Shown here: piece after piece, positions 47,403 through 59,478 of the stretch | Layout of the letters: every line of letters begins with the position of its first letter | How positions within the stretch are numbered: the first letter of the stretch is position 1 | Origin: Hippophae tibetana | Lineage: Eukaryota > Streptophyta > Magnoliopsida > Rosales > Elaeagnaceae | Assembly: GCA_037013495.1 (NCBI GenBank) | Contig: CM072812.1 | Location: 74,507,840 to 74,571,839, forward strand | Direction: 5' to 3' | DNA length: 64,000 nt | The notes under the pieces: model-generated | Told to the model about the DNA's origin: nothing | Database searches by the model: none | What the model saw: the letters and a program-made list of their open reading frames with translations, nothing else | Made by a program: the position numbers and the translations under genes

Positions 47403-47804
47403 TTTGATACTTAAATGAATTCAATGAAGAGGAGACATTGAGTTTTTCATTCTGCAATCTCCAAGCAACGTCTTACTAGAAGACGATAAATTTTAGTCCT
47501 ACATAGGAGGTCACCCATTGTTGTATTTTCCTTTATTTTAGTTTGCGTGTAATAAAATTCAAATGAAATAAATTCGTTTGTTTCAAAAAATTGTGTCCAT
47601 TCGTTAAAATTAAAGTTAAAAAAAAAAAATTAGGTTCCTTGCACCTTTTGCTTTTACGTTTTATCAAGTTATAAATATTTCTTAGAGATATCTACTATTG
47701 TTTTTAAAAGCAAAATGTTGATACACAATAGGAGGAGGATCATTTTCAACTACAAACAACCATGAGAGATGCTGAAGATAGGCGGAAAAAGATGAAAGAC
47801 TACA
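47403..47804 (+). other. Post-gag1 spacer with hairpin and GGAGG block
   Basis: CGTCTT-ACTAG-AAGACG (47469-47485) is followed by ATAGGAGGTCACCCAT (47503-47518). The same order occurs after pol: ACGTCTT-GCT-AAGACGT (52943-52959) then ATAGGAGGCAACCCAT (52975-52990). AT-rich text with TATTTTAGTTT follows in both places. This suggests the spacer derives from a post-pol region. Confidence 0.7.
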
Positions 47805-48848
47805 ATGCCAATCATTGGCAATGTAACTTCCGGCATCCAATTACAAGAGGCTGCAAGGAATTATGAATTGAAAAAGATTTATTATTCTTTGTTGCCTTCC
47901 TTTTACGGTATCCCTAATGAAGATCCTTTGCATTTCATTCGAGAATTCTATGCTATTGTCCAAACCTTTCCACTACATGCAATTAATGAAGATCAACTTA
48001 GGATGAGGTGTTTTCCTTACACCCTCAAAGATAAAGCTTGGTCATGGTTCATTACTCTACAGTCAGGATCTCTTAAAACTTGGGAGGCAGTCTATGAAAT
48101 TTTTATGGGTAGGTTCTATTCCCATCAAAAGACTGTTGATCTAAGAACAAAGATAGCAACATTTTCTCAAATGTGTGAAGAGCCCTTTCATGAAGCTTGG
48201 GAACGATTCAAACTCCTTTTCATTCAATGTCAAAATCATAGCTTTCCATTACAGCTACAAAACCAATTCTTTTATGATGGATTGACACTACAGAGTCAAT
48301 ACATGGTTGATAATGCTGCTGGAGGTGCTATAGGAGAAAAGACCGCAGAGGAAACCTATAATCTTTATGAGCTATTGGGTTCTAATTCCCAACAAAGAGG
48401 TGGTAGAAGGAAAGCAAGGGTCAATGAAGTTGGCTCTGATAATGAGATAACCTTGCAACTTGCTGAATTGACTAAACAAGTGCAATTTCTCACTACCCAC
48501 CAAATTTCAAATCAAGAGGTATGCGAAGTGTGTTGTTCAATTGGGCATGGTACTCATAATTGTTCAAATACTTGTGATTCTAGTGTCGATGCCATAGAGG
48601 AAGTCCAATCTTTTCAAAGGTATCATCCAAATATCTATAATCACCCAGCCTACACCCAATATCCAACACTAAGGTCGGATAACAACCACCCTTACCCACC
48701 AAGCCAATCTTTTAAGCCAACCTTAGAAGATAGCTTGAATGCTTTTATTCAAGTTAGTCATGACAACCAATTGATGACAAATCAAAGGTTGAACACCATG
48801 GAGGCTTCGGTTAAAAGGATTGAATCTAAAGTTGGGCAACTGGCTTAA
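47805..48848 (+). CDS. Gypsy gag2
   Basis: 347 residues from the first ATG, ending in TAA at 48846-48848. It is a diverged copy of gag1, aligned from EAARNY to the end, with an intact knuckle CEVCCSIGHGTHNC (C-x2-C-x4-H-x4-C). It is in the same frame as pol, which follows after only the stop codon and a short gap. The true start may lie upstream, since gag1 has about 70 more residues before the aligned part. Confidence 0.88.
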   Translation: MPIIGNVTSGIQLQEAARNYELKKIYYSLLPSFYGIPNEDPLHFIREFYAIVQTFPLHAINEDQLRMRCFPYTLKDKAWSWFITLQSGSLKTWEAVYEIFMGRFYSHQKTVDLRTKIATFSQMCEEPFHEAWERFKLLFIQCQNHSFPLQLQNQFFYDGLTLQSQYMVDNAAGGAIGEKTAEETYNLYELLGSNSQQRGGRRKARVNEVGSDNEITLQLAELTKQVQFLTTHQISNQEVCEVCCSIGHGTHNCSNTCDSSVDAIEEVQSFQRYHPNIYNHPAYTQYPTLRSDNNHPYPPSQSFKPTLEDSLNAFIQVSHDNQLMTNQRLNTMEASVKRIESKVGQLA

Positions 48849-48851
48849 CAA

Positions 48852-50708
48852 ATGCAAAAGAAAGAACCAGGAAAGTTGCCCAGTCAACCAGAACAAGCAA
48901 AGGATGTAAGAACCCTTCGAAGTGGTAAGGTAGTCAATACCAGTTTACCTGAAATCTCTAACAATCTACCTTGTAGTTCAGGTAACAAAGAAGGCGATAT
49001 TCTAATCTCGCAAAAAGGAGAAACAAGTGTTAAACTTAACAATCCTTCTGAAAAACTCATTGAGGGGTCATCTGACACCCCCAAAATTCAAAAGACAACA
49101 GAACCACACCAGATACAAGTACCTTTTCCCCACCGGTTGAAAGAATCCAAACAAGATAAGCAATTCAATGATCTTTTTAATATGCTCTCTAAAGTAAATA
49201 TTAATTTACCATTATTAGAAGTGATCATGAATGTGCCCTCATATGCCAAGTTTTTCAAAGAGTTGAACACTAAGAAAAGGAGGTATGAACTGAATGAACG
49301 AGTAGTAGTATCAGAAATTTCTAGCGCTGTACTTCAGCACAAACTACCCCCTAAGTTGAAAGACCCTGGAAGTTTTATTATAAACATAACTATGGGGGAT
49401 AGGAAGGTTGCTAAAGCAATGCTTGATTTAGGTGCTAGTATAAATTTGATGCCCTACTCTATATTCTTACAACTCAATCTAGGGGATTTAAAACCCACAA
49501 CTATGTCCCTTCAACTTGCAGATAGATCTCTTAAATATCCAGAGGGAATAGTTGAGGATGTTTTGGTACAGGTAGACAAACTGATAATACCTATTGACTT
49601 TGTGGTTCTGGATATGCAAGAAAATCCAGCATTGGACAGAGAGCACACAATATTGCTTGGTAGACCATTTATGGTAACTACTAAAACTATTATTGATGTC
49701 CAAGATGGAAATTTGACAATGACAGTCTTAGGAGAGACTGTTCATTTTAAAGTTTTTGATTCTTCACCTTTTCCTTCTATTTCTGCCATCGATGAAATAT
49801 TCGATGTTGATCCTTTGGATAATCTTGTCCAAAACACCTTTTTCCAAACCAGAATAGAAGACAAGCTTGAAACCGTTCTTACACTTGAAAAGGTTGAAGA
49901 AGATTTAGATGAAGAAATTAAGGGGTACCTTGAACAACTAGACAATAATGAAGTGATGACAAAATCTAGTACACTTTTAAATCTACCCAGTTCTTCATCT
50001 ATTAAAGAGGCCAATCCACCTGAACTTGAACTCAAAGACTTACCTGAGCACTTAAAATATGTGTTTTTGGGAGAGGGAGAAACTTATCCAGTGATAATTT
50101 CTTCAACCTTGACCAAACCACAAGAAAAGGAACTCATCAATGTGCTTAAACAGTTTAAGAAATCTATAGGATGGAGTATAGGGGATATAAGAGGCATTAG
50201 TCCAACAATGTGTATGCACAAGATCAACTTGGAGGATGGTGCTAAACCTGTACGAGAGGCCCAAAGAAGATTAAACCCAAACATGCAAGAGGTAGTTAAA
50301 AAAGAAATTCTTAAATTATTAGAAGAAGGGATTATCTATCCTATTGCGGATAGTAAGTGGGTTAGTCCAGTGCATGTGGTACCAAAGAAATCTGGGATAA
50401 CAGTTGTTAAAAATGACAAAAGTGAATTAGTGCCCACTAGAATAATCACTGGATGGAGAATGTGTATAGATTTTAGGAAACTAAATTTATATACGAAAAA
50501 GGATCACTTTCCTCTTCCATTCATTGATCAAATGTTGGAAAGATTAGCTGGGCACGAATTTTACTGTTTTTTGGATGGACTGTCTGGATATTATCAAGTA
50601 CCCATAGCACCAGAAGATCAGGAAAAGACCACATTTACATGTCCTTTTTGGACATTTGCTTTTCGCAGAATGCCATTTGGGTTATGCAATGCCCCTGCCA
50701 CTTTCTAG
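48852..50708 (+). pseudogene. Gypsy pol: protease and start of reverse transcriptase
   Basis: Continues gag2 in the same frame after TAA. The aspartic protease motif is AMLDLGASINLMPYSIF (D-x-G-A). Downstream RT has WRMCIDFRKLN and CFLDGLSGYYQVPIAP. A TAG at 50706-50708 cuts it after MPFGLCNAPATF, where relatives usually have Gln (CAG to TAG would explain it). Confidence 0.9.
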
Positions 50709-52930
50709 AGATGCATGATATCTATTTTCTCGGACATGGTGGAGAAATTCATTGAGATTTTCATGGACGATTTCTCTGTCTTTGGGAACTCATTTGATGA
50801 TTGCTTACATAAATTGACTTTGGTTTTAGAAAGATGCATTGAATGCAATCTAACCCTTAGTTGGGAGAAAAGTCATTTTATGGTTCAACAAGGGATAGTT
50901 TTAGGACATATAATTTCAAACAAGGGTATTGAAGTTGATAAGGCAAAAGTTGAATTGATATCCAAACTACCTCCCCTACATCTGTGAAGGGGATAAGAAG
51001 CTTCTTGGGACATGCAGGATTTTACAGACGATTTATTAAAGATTTCTCTAAAATAAGTCGTCCCTTATGTAACTTGCTATCCAAAGATGCTGATTTTGAC
51101 TTCAACAATGACTGCCTTATTTCCTTTAATACCTTGAAAGATAAACTAACATCTACCCCTGTTATAATGGCACCAAACTGGTCTTTACCTTTTGAAATAA
51201 TGTGTGACGCTTCTGATTATGCAATAGGAGCAGTCTTGGGACAAAGAGTGGATAAGCGTTTGCATGTCATCTACTACGCTAGCAAAACACTCAATGATGC
51301 CCAAATGAATTATACCACCACTGAAAAGGAATTCTTGGCTATAGTATTCTCTTTAGACAAATTTCGGTCTTATTTAGTAGGATCTAAAGTGATTGTGCAT
51401 TCTGATCATACTGCTTTAAGATACCTATTAAGTAAACCAAATGCCAAGCCAAGATTAATCAGGTGGGTCTTACTCTTACAAGAATTTGACCTAGAAATCA
51501 AGGATAAGAAAGGCAGTGAAAACTTAGTAGCTGACCATTTGTCTAGGTTGATTTCTGACTTCAATTCTCTTAAAGATGAGAGTAATGATGATATAGTTGA
51601 AACCTTTCCTGATGAACAGTTATTTTTCATAGGTCCGAACCCATGGTATGCTGATATTGTAAACTATCTTGCCACTGGTGTTTTGCGACCTAACACTTCA
51701 TATCAGGACAAGAAAAGGTTTTTTAAAACTATTAAGGACTATTTCTGGGATGACCCTTATTTATACAAGATTGGTCAAGATAAAGTCATCCGGAGATGTG
51801 TACCTGAAGAAGAACATAAGAGCATTCTGACTTTTTGTCATGAACTTCATTGTGGGGGTCATTTTGGAGGTGAAAAGACAGCCCGTAAGATATTACAGTC
51901 TGGATTCTTTTGGCCCACTCTTTTTAAAGATGCTGATATGTTTTGTGCATAATGTGATAGATGTCAAAGAACATGAAACATAAGCAAAAGAGATGAAATG
52001 CCTTTGACATCTAATTTAGTTGTTGAACTCTTTGATGTATGGGGGATTGACTTTATGGGTCCTTTTCCCCCATCTAATGGTTTTCAATACATTTTGGTTG
52101 TTGTGGATTATGTGTCCAAGTGGGTAGAAGCTATCCCCACCAAAACCAATGATGCTAATGTTGTTGTGAAATTCTTGAAAGATTTCATATTCAGTAGGTT
52201 CGGAACGCCTAGAGCTATAATAAGTGATGGAGGTAGCCATTTTTGTAACAAACTCTTTGATGGAGTACTAAACAAGTACAACATCACACATAAGGTAGCT
52301 ACTCCATATCATCCTCAAACTTCCGGTTTAGTGGAAGTAAGTAATAGGCAAATTAAGGGAATATTGGAACGCACTGTGCGTCCTTCAAGGAAGGATTGGG
52401 CATTTAAGTTAAATGATGCCTTATGGGCATACCGCACCGCTTACAAAACACCCATTGGGATGAGCCCTTACCGGTTAATCTTTGGGAAAGCGTGCCACCT
52501 TCCAGTTGAACTTGAACACAAGGCTTACTGGGCAATTAAAGAGCTAAACATGGATTTAGATAAAGCAGGTGAAAAACGATTACTCCAGCTTCATGAGTTG
52601 GAAGAAATTAGGAATGAAGCTTATGAGAATGCCAAATTATACAAAGAACGTACTAAGCGCTATCATGACAAGAGGCTAGTTCCTAAGACTTTTCACCCTG
52701 GAATGAAAGTTCTTTTATTTAACTCTCGTTTGAGATTGTTTCTAGGAAAGCTGAGATCAAGATGGTATGGACCATTCAAAATAGTTCAGGTATTTGAACA
52801 TGGAGTGGTAGAACTATTGGACTCCAAGACACAAAAAACGTTCAAAGTTAATGGCCATCGTGTCAAGCCTTATTTAGAAGAACCAAACAACATTGCTGAA
52901 ATAGATTGCATTTGGCTGAGTAATCCTTAG
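50709..52930 (+). pseudogene. Gypsy pol: RT end, RNase H and integrase
   Basis: RT continues with FMDDFSVFG (the YxDD box as FMDD). A one-base loss in a C run near 50969-50975 shifts the frame, and coding resumes from about 50984. RNase H has [15 protein letters not shown] and [11 protein letters not shown]. The integrase zinc finger reads [11 protein letters not shown]...CDRCQ with a TAA at 51950 between the parts and a TGA at 51974. The core has [18 protein letters not shown] and [12 protein letters not shown], so D, D and E are kept. No chromodomain is seen. Confidence 0.9.
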
Positions 52931-54801
52931 CACCAAAAAGATACGTCTTGCTAAGACGTTAAACTAAGCGCTGGATAGGAGGCAACCCATCATGTTAGGT
53001 AATTTTTTGTTATTTGTTTTATTTACTTAATTTTATTGTTTATTTTAGTTTACTTGTATGTGAATAATTTTTAAAATTGTTAAAACTAAAATATTTGTTG
53101 AGATGTTAGAAGTTCACAGCGATCTGTCTGTATACACTTTAATGATGAATATGATGGATGCACCTGTATTTCTTCATTACTACTTACACATTCTCAAGAA
53201 ATAGGTAATCTTTCTCCTCTTTTCTCTTTATCTTTAATTTGCAGTTGTTACATTGAGGACAATGTAAGTTCTAGGTTGGGGGTGGTGAAAAGTTACAATG
53301 CTTAATAAAAAAAATATATAAAAAAAATTCTCACAAAAATTTATCATTTCTTTAAATCAAATTTAAGTAAATAGTTAAGTCTTTGGTACTGATAGATTAA
53401 TTTTTGAAAACATATCATGAAATATTTTCTACTTATTTTTGATAATTAGTTAGTTTTTGTCATAACTAGTATTTCTTGATAAAATGTGGAAATTATATTA
53501 AACCCAAAATCGGTGTTTATGAATTTTTTTTTAGTGGAGACTACCCTTGTGAGATATAATTTGAGCCTAATTTCTTTTATTCAGAGTGAAATATATATTT
53601 TTTCTACTCCAAACACATTTCTTATTTATTCAAATTTTTAGATGATCTCTATAGGTATTAGCATTGAATGTATGAATTTTTTCTCATCATAATAGAGTAT
53701 CATATATTTTTTATTATTATTTTTGTTTAGATTAAACGATTTAAGTAGAAATTGATAGTATATGCTTATATCTCATTCATGCATGACTGCTACAAAAACA
53801 AAAAGACATATATGGGGTTACCTAAACCAAGATCAAACAGAAAAGCCACAAAATTAACCACTCACCAAAATCCAAAAAAATGTACAATCTGTACATGGGT
53901 TGACTCTCTAAAATATACATATATTGAAAAAAATAGAGAGTTAAAAAATATAGTATCATCTTCATACTATGACCCACATTCCCTACAAAGTTGTGAGTAC
54001 AGGCTAATTACAAAAAAAAAAAGATATAGGAAATAATTCCCTAAAAAGTCATTGCAATTTCTTCATTCGTAAAAAGCATATATCTTGAAATTCTTTCTTA
54101 ATGAGTTTGATTTATGCATGAAAATAATTTTTATATATGATATCTTTATAATTTATACATTTGATTCCTTTCATGAGATCAATATCAAAATAACACTTTG
54201 AGCCTTTATTCTTTATACATATGCGAACATATTAGTTCATTTCTATACATCAACTCTTTCGCATATAAATTAGTATGAGTGTTTGAACCCATAGGATTCA
54301 GTGCTTTGAGAGTATTGACTTGTGAGGAATAGAGTCGAAACGAATTCTGATTCATGACACTGAAATTGGGTAAAATTAAATTTATACATTTTTGAAATGA
54401 AATATGAAAATGATTTTCGACTAATTATTATAATAAAATCATGATTGTTTAAAGAGATTAAAATAACTTATGCTTGAGATTTTAATTATGATCTTAAAGG
54501 AGATTAAAAAGTATGAGATATTTTTGTGATATGTTGTTTTCTTTTATTCTTAAATTAATTTTTGATTGTGTTGTGATTGTTTTTATAGTTTCTTTTTATT
54601 TAGTTCAATGTTTGTGGGTATCATTACTGAAAACCCTCACGAGACTCAAACTCGTCCACTAGGGCAACCTAGGGGTTTAACGGCTTGTTGCATAGGCTAA
54701 ATGCAACCGTTTCAATCCACGAAAGTGATTTAGGATAGTTTAATTTTTAGTTTTTATCGCTTCTCTTGCTAAGGGACTAGCAAGAAGCTGGTTGGGGGTT
54801 G
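52931..54801 (+). mobile_element. Gypsy post-pol region
   Basis: 1.9 kb without an env-like frame; the frame at 53752-54036 is low in recognisable features and I do not call it a gene. It holds the hairpin/GGAGG block (52943-52990), ATTGAGGACAATG followed by GGTTGGGGGTGG (53251-53287, an internal polypurine-like tract) and the terminal GGTTGGGGGTTG (54790-54801) just before the 3' LTR. Confidence 0.8.
54790..54801 (+). other. Polypurine tract of gypsy
   Basis: GGTTGGGGGTTG directly precedes the 3' LTR start TGATGAG. A similar internal tract, GGTTGGGGGTGG, lies at 53276-53287. Confidence 0.75.
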
Positions 54802-56852
54802 TGATGAGTGCTCAAAAAGCACAAAAATAACCATGATTTGATGTACATTAATTAATTAAAAATACATATATTTATATGTTTTATCATATATTTATATAAA
54901 TTTGTCTTTTTCGGAATCACGGGTATTTTTATTATTTTTCAGGTATTTTGGCTTAAAAACGCAATTTAAAGACTCCAAGAGGAATACTTGAAGCAATACA
55001 TCACAAATATATTAATAAATAAGTGGGAAAAGGTCAACAAACATGGAAAAATTGGACAAAATGGGTCGAAAAGGTCAAAAAGACGGAAATTGCGCCCCGT
55101 AGCCGAGCCGCGCGCACAGCCCAGCGCCCCAGTCCGCGCGCCCCAGTGCCCCATCCGTGCGCCCCAGTGCCCCATCCGCGCGCGCCCCAGCGCCCCATCC
55201 GCGCGGGCACTGTTCACGCGTGCCGAGCTGCGCGCAGCGACAGCCCCCCGCGCGCGCACGCAGCGCCCAGCAGCAGCCCTTCCGCGCGCCCAACGCGTTT
55301 TCGCCCCATTTTTCACGTGCAGCCGCTCCCGTGACGTCATGCTGACGTCATTAATGACATCAGCAATTCCAATACGTGTTTTTACATTTTTTAATATTTT
55401 TTTAACATTTGTTTACTCATTTTTCTCTCCATCCTCACCTATAAATACCCCTCTTCCCTTCACTTCAAATCACACCTTCAAAACACACTTCTCTCTTCTT
55501 TCTTTCTCTCATTTCTTAGTTTTTGAGTTTTCTTAGTTTCTTTCTTAGTTTCTAAGCTTTTCTTAGTTTTTCTCTTAGTTTTTAGTTCAATTCTCTTAGG
55601 TTTAGAGTTCTTCTCTTTTTGAGAGGAACTTGTAATGTTTTTGTAATAATTTAGATTTTTGATTCAATAAATGGAAGTGCAAATTCCGCTTGGAGGTTTT
55701 CCAGCTACGGGAATAGCGTCGAAGTTCTGTAAGGATTTTATTTTCTTTACAGTTATTTTTATGCTTTATTCTTACATGTTATATTTAATTTGTCTGTGGT
55801 TAAATTTAACTATGCTGGCTGTTTAGTAAATATGATGTAATAATGACGTTGTTATGCTTGCGAAATATTAAATAGGTAAAAATTTCTAAAATGAATTGAT
55901 TTTGTTTTTATTCAAGATTTTATATTAAGAATGTTAGAGAGAAATATATTATTTTTCATTACAAACTTAAACCTGAAAATTGGATTTTAAGGTTTAGTTA
56001 TCCGGTCTAATTTAGAGTAGTGCTCTTTTATTTGTTGGTACAATCGCCCGGTAGTTAGAGTGAAACTCTATTTCAAAAGTTTTTATAAGAATTATTATGT
56101 GAAAATGTATTGACAACATGTTTTCAATAGTGGTTTTAAAACTTGAAAGTTAGTACTCGGATAATTAAATTCTTAGGTTTAATTTGGACACCTTGAATAA
56201 TGTTTAAATTGTCTAACCCCACCAAAGGTGGCATTTAAATGGTTCATTTTCAATCTCTTAGAAAAAAGGAATTAATTTAACTAACCAAATTAGTTATCAA
56301 CCTCACCCATAGGTGTTAATTGATTTGTTTAGTTAACAAAGAATATCTAACCCCACCAAAGGTGGTATTTATATAAAAAAGAGAGAATCAATAAAATATC
56401 AATTTATATCTTTAATAACCTAGATAATATGAGCAAGCTTAATTAATTTAGTTATTATATCTATAAATACTCCACTAATATAAATGATAAAATTTGCATA
56501 AATATTTATTGAATCTGTATATATGTTTATTTTTAGATAATTATTCATTGAATCTGTATCTATGTTTATTTTTATGTTATTAGATTATATTTAATTAATC
56601 TGTATATATGTTTATTTTATGTTATTAGATTAGGAACACAAAAACCAAACTATCGTGACAGGATGTTTAGGATTTAATTTCGTTTTTAAAAGTTTGAATA
56701 ATAAATTAAAAACCACATACATTCCTTCCTTAGATCGACCTTGGGAGTATACTTATCATTTTCTTCGAAATGATTCGTGCACTTGCGAGAGTTTTATAAA
56801 TATTAAAACCAAAGTATTGGCAAGAATCGACGATGTCGGTTTTCGCTCATCA
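54802..56852 (+). repeat. 3' LTR of gypsy element
   Basis: 2051 bp. Pairs with 43434-45485 and carries the same TATA box (55440), AATAAA and hairpins. It differs most in the GC-rich block 55090-55330, including a 9-base deletion before the block. Confidence 0.95.
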
Positions 56853-57648
56853 GGTATGCATAAGATGGGACATGTATCTGGATCAATTCGGGCTCCTAGT
56901 TAAGATGATATAGAAGCCTATACTAGATGGGAAGATGATGATAGCTTTGTCATGTCAATTCTATTTAGAGTCATCACTGATGATATATTACAAATGGTGG
57001 AGGAATGTGAAACTGCTGAGGCCATATGGAATACCTTAAGTGATCTTTATACAAATGAGTCTGACTTTATTCAAGTTCATGAACTCATGTGCAAAGCTAC
57101 TGGTATGCAGCAAAATGGGCAACCAGTATCTCTTTTTTTTTACCAAGCTGAAAAATGTATGGGTTGAAATTGACTAGAAACGCCCGTGTAAAATTAAAAA
57201 TCCAGAAGACCTTCTGTGGTACCAGAAGGAGAAGGAGCTAGAACAAGTACATGCCTTTTTAAGAGGCCTTGATACAAAACATAATAGTGCTAAAGGTGAA
57301 TTGCTTCGAATTTCAGACCCACCGAGCTTGACTACTGCCTTTAAATACATCCGTAAAGACGAATCTCAACAAGAGAGTTTTCATGAGGCACATGTTGAGG
57401 TATCAAGCCTAGCCATTCAACCCAAATCAAAGGCACCTTTCCTCCAACAGCAAAATTTAATTCCACTTCATCAGTAGGGACCTCCACCAGGTTTTACCAA
57501 TCGCCCTCGTCTTCCTTGCTCTTATTGCAATGAACAGGGGAATCTTCGTGAGACTTTTTGGAAACTATATCCACACTTGAAACTAAAAGCAGACTACCAT
57601 GGAGCAAAACGACAATAGGGGCATCGTTCTAAAGCAAAAGAATCTGCT
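56853..57648 (+). pseudogene. Outer copia gag, 3' part
   Basis: The gag frame interrupted at 43433 resumes after the target duplication, with HKMGHVSGSI, then WNTLSDLYTNES. The knuckle region PCSYCNEQGNLRETFW has lost the histidine and final cysteine of C-x2-C-x4-H-x4-C. Stops at 56900, 57165, 57474 and 57617 interrupt it. Confidence 0.85.
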
Positions 57649-58056
57649 GTGCAAATTGTCCAAGAACCATACTACTATGGACAGAATCATCCTATGGAAT
57701 GTGGAGGTATCCCTATAGCTTCAATAGCTGGTCGTGGTAAGATTGGTATGACCTTAAATTTTTCTCACTCTATTGGGTCTAATATTTGGATTATTGATTC
57801 TGGTGCATCTAATCATATGACTTATGATAAATCTTATTTTAATAAGTTATCTCCCCCACAAGTGTCTTATATTACAAATGCTAATGGTGAGGCCTTTCCT
57901 ATCTTAGGAAAGGGGTCAGTTCATATCACTCCATCTTTACAGCTCCATAATGTTTTATATGTACCTGACTTATCTCATCACTTAATATCTGTCCCACAGT
58001 TGAATATTCAATCTAAATGCTTTGTAACCTTTTATCCTATGTATGTGATTTTTTAG
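57649..58056 (+). pseudogene. Outer copia protease
   Basis: NIWIIDSGASNHMTYDKSYF carries the D-S-G-A protease catalytic motif. It continues to LHNVLYVPDLSHHLISVPQL and ends at a TAG at 58054. Confidence 0.85.
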
Positions 58057-58577
58057 GATCTTCTTACCAGAGAAATAATTGGTCGAGGGTATCTGAGGGG
58101 CAGATTGTTCCGTTTGGATCAGAACTATGGAGTGGAGAAACCAGGAGCACGGGCAAGCACTGCATTGACTTCTAGTTCCGATAAGCTAAGTGAAATTTGG
58201 TTGTGGAATTGCCGCTTAGGGTATCCATTTTTTAGTCTTATGGAAAAAACCATGCCCACTTTATTTATTGGTGTTAGTGAAACTATTTTACATTGTGAGA
58301 CTTGTGTTTTGGCCAAGAGTCATCGTGTTACTTATTCTCCTAGTATTTCTAATAAAAGTACTATTCCTTTTGAATTAATTCATTCTGATGTTTGGGGACC
58401 ATCTAAAGAGCCCACTATATCGGGTATGAGATATTTTGTTTCATTTATCGATGACTGTACAAGGTTATCGTGGATTTCTCTTCTTAGAACAAAAGATGAA
58501 GTTTTTTCAGTTTTTCAAAATTTTCATACCTTCGTTCAAACACTAATGGCATCATTCGGATCCTCCGTTCTGACAAT

Positions 58578-58608
<31 letters not shown>

Positions 58609-59306
58609 AGGGGGGAATATGTTAATCATGTTTTTCAAAAAAAATTCAAAACACATGGGATTATTCACCAAACTACTTGTCCGCAAACACCGAAACAAAA
58701 TGGAGTGTCTGAAAGAAAAAAATCGTCATTTACTTGATATAGCTCGTGCACTCTTATTTAGTGCTTATATTCTAAAATACCTTTAGAGTGATGCTGTACA
58801 AGCTTCCGCCCATCTCATCAATCGTCTCCCGTCTAGTGTCCTTAACGGAAAAATCTCATTCCAAATTCTCGCATCTTACGTCTCCTTATCATCCTTCCAT
58901 AATCTTCCTACCAGTGTATTTGGTTGTGTTGCTTTTTATGCATGTTCCTAAAAATCAAAGGTCTAAATTAGATGCCCGGGCAATTAAATGTGTGTTTTTT
59001 GGTTATGGAAGGTATCAGAAAGGGTACAAGTGCTTCCATCCACCAACCAGAAAGTATTATGTTACTATGGATGTTACCTTCTTTGAGGACATGAGTTATT
59101 TTTCCTCACCTGATATTGCTCGTCAAGGGGAGAATACATATTTTGAAGAACTGTATCATGGTGAGGGGGAGGCATTAGGAGAATCACCAACTGATGTTTC
59201 AATGAGACCAAATGAGACTTCTAATTCATTGAATCCAATCATTGCAGAAGCAGACATTGAAGACACAACTATACCCTCAGGCATTACTCCTACCCTTGAT
59301 CAATAA
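58057..59306 (+). pseudogene. Outer copia integrase with a 29-G run
   Basis: Pre-integrase motif WNCRLGYPFF has lost its first His; CETCVLAK is kept. The core begins with ELIHSDVWGPSKEP (first Asp). The second Asp lies in the frame R-S-D-N, which is out of the upstream frame. A run of 29 G (58580-58608) follows and the frame continues in the upstream phase (EYVNHVF). The final Glu region SERK is followed by a frameshift. 58788-59306 reads the integrase tail with CVFFGYGRYQKGYKCFHP. Confidence 0.85.
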
Positions 59307-59478
59307 CTCCCTGGTACTGAAGGTCACTCATCTGAGGTATGTACACCTACTGATACTAATAGTATCGAGTCTAATTTTGGATAGTATGTGTTACCAAATA
59401 GGTCTACTCAAGGTCAACCAGGCCAAAAGGTATGAACCGAATATTCATGAAAAATAAAAATACCCAGTAGCCAATTAC

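Larger units (their letters stand above)
43434..56852 (+). mobile_element. Athila/Tat-like Ty3/gypsy element with two gag genes
   Basis: 13.4 kb, with LTRs 43434-45485 and 54802-56852, tRNA-Asp-type primer site, gag1, gag2, pol, a 1.9 kb post-pol region and a polypurine tract. Flanks are GGGAT (43429-43433) and GGTAT (56853-56857), a 5-bp duplication with one change. Order protease, RT, RNase H, integrase is gypsy-like, and the integrase C-terminal motifs ([18 protein letters not shown]) are Athila-like. No env-like frame was found after pol. Pol has stops and one frameshift. Confidence 0.93.

Noticed and set aside
53752..54036. Possible env-like gene in the gypsy post-pol region
   Set aside because: 94 residues, basic and low in recognisable features. 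No signal peptide or membrane span typical of env-like frames.
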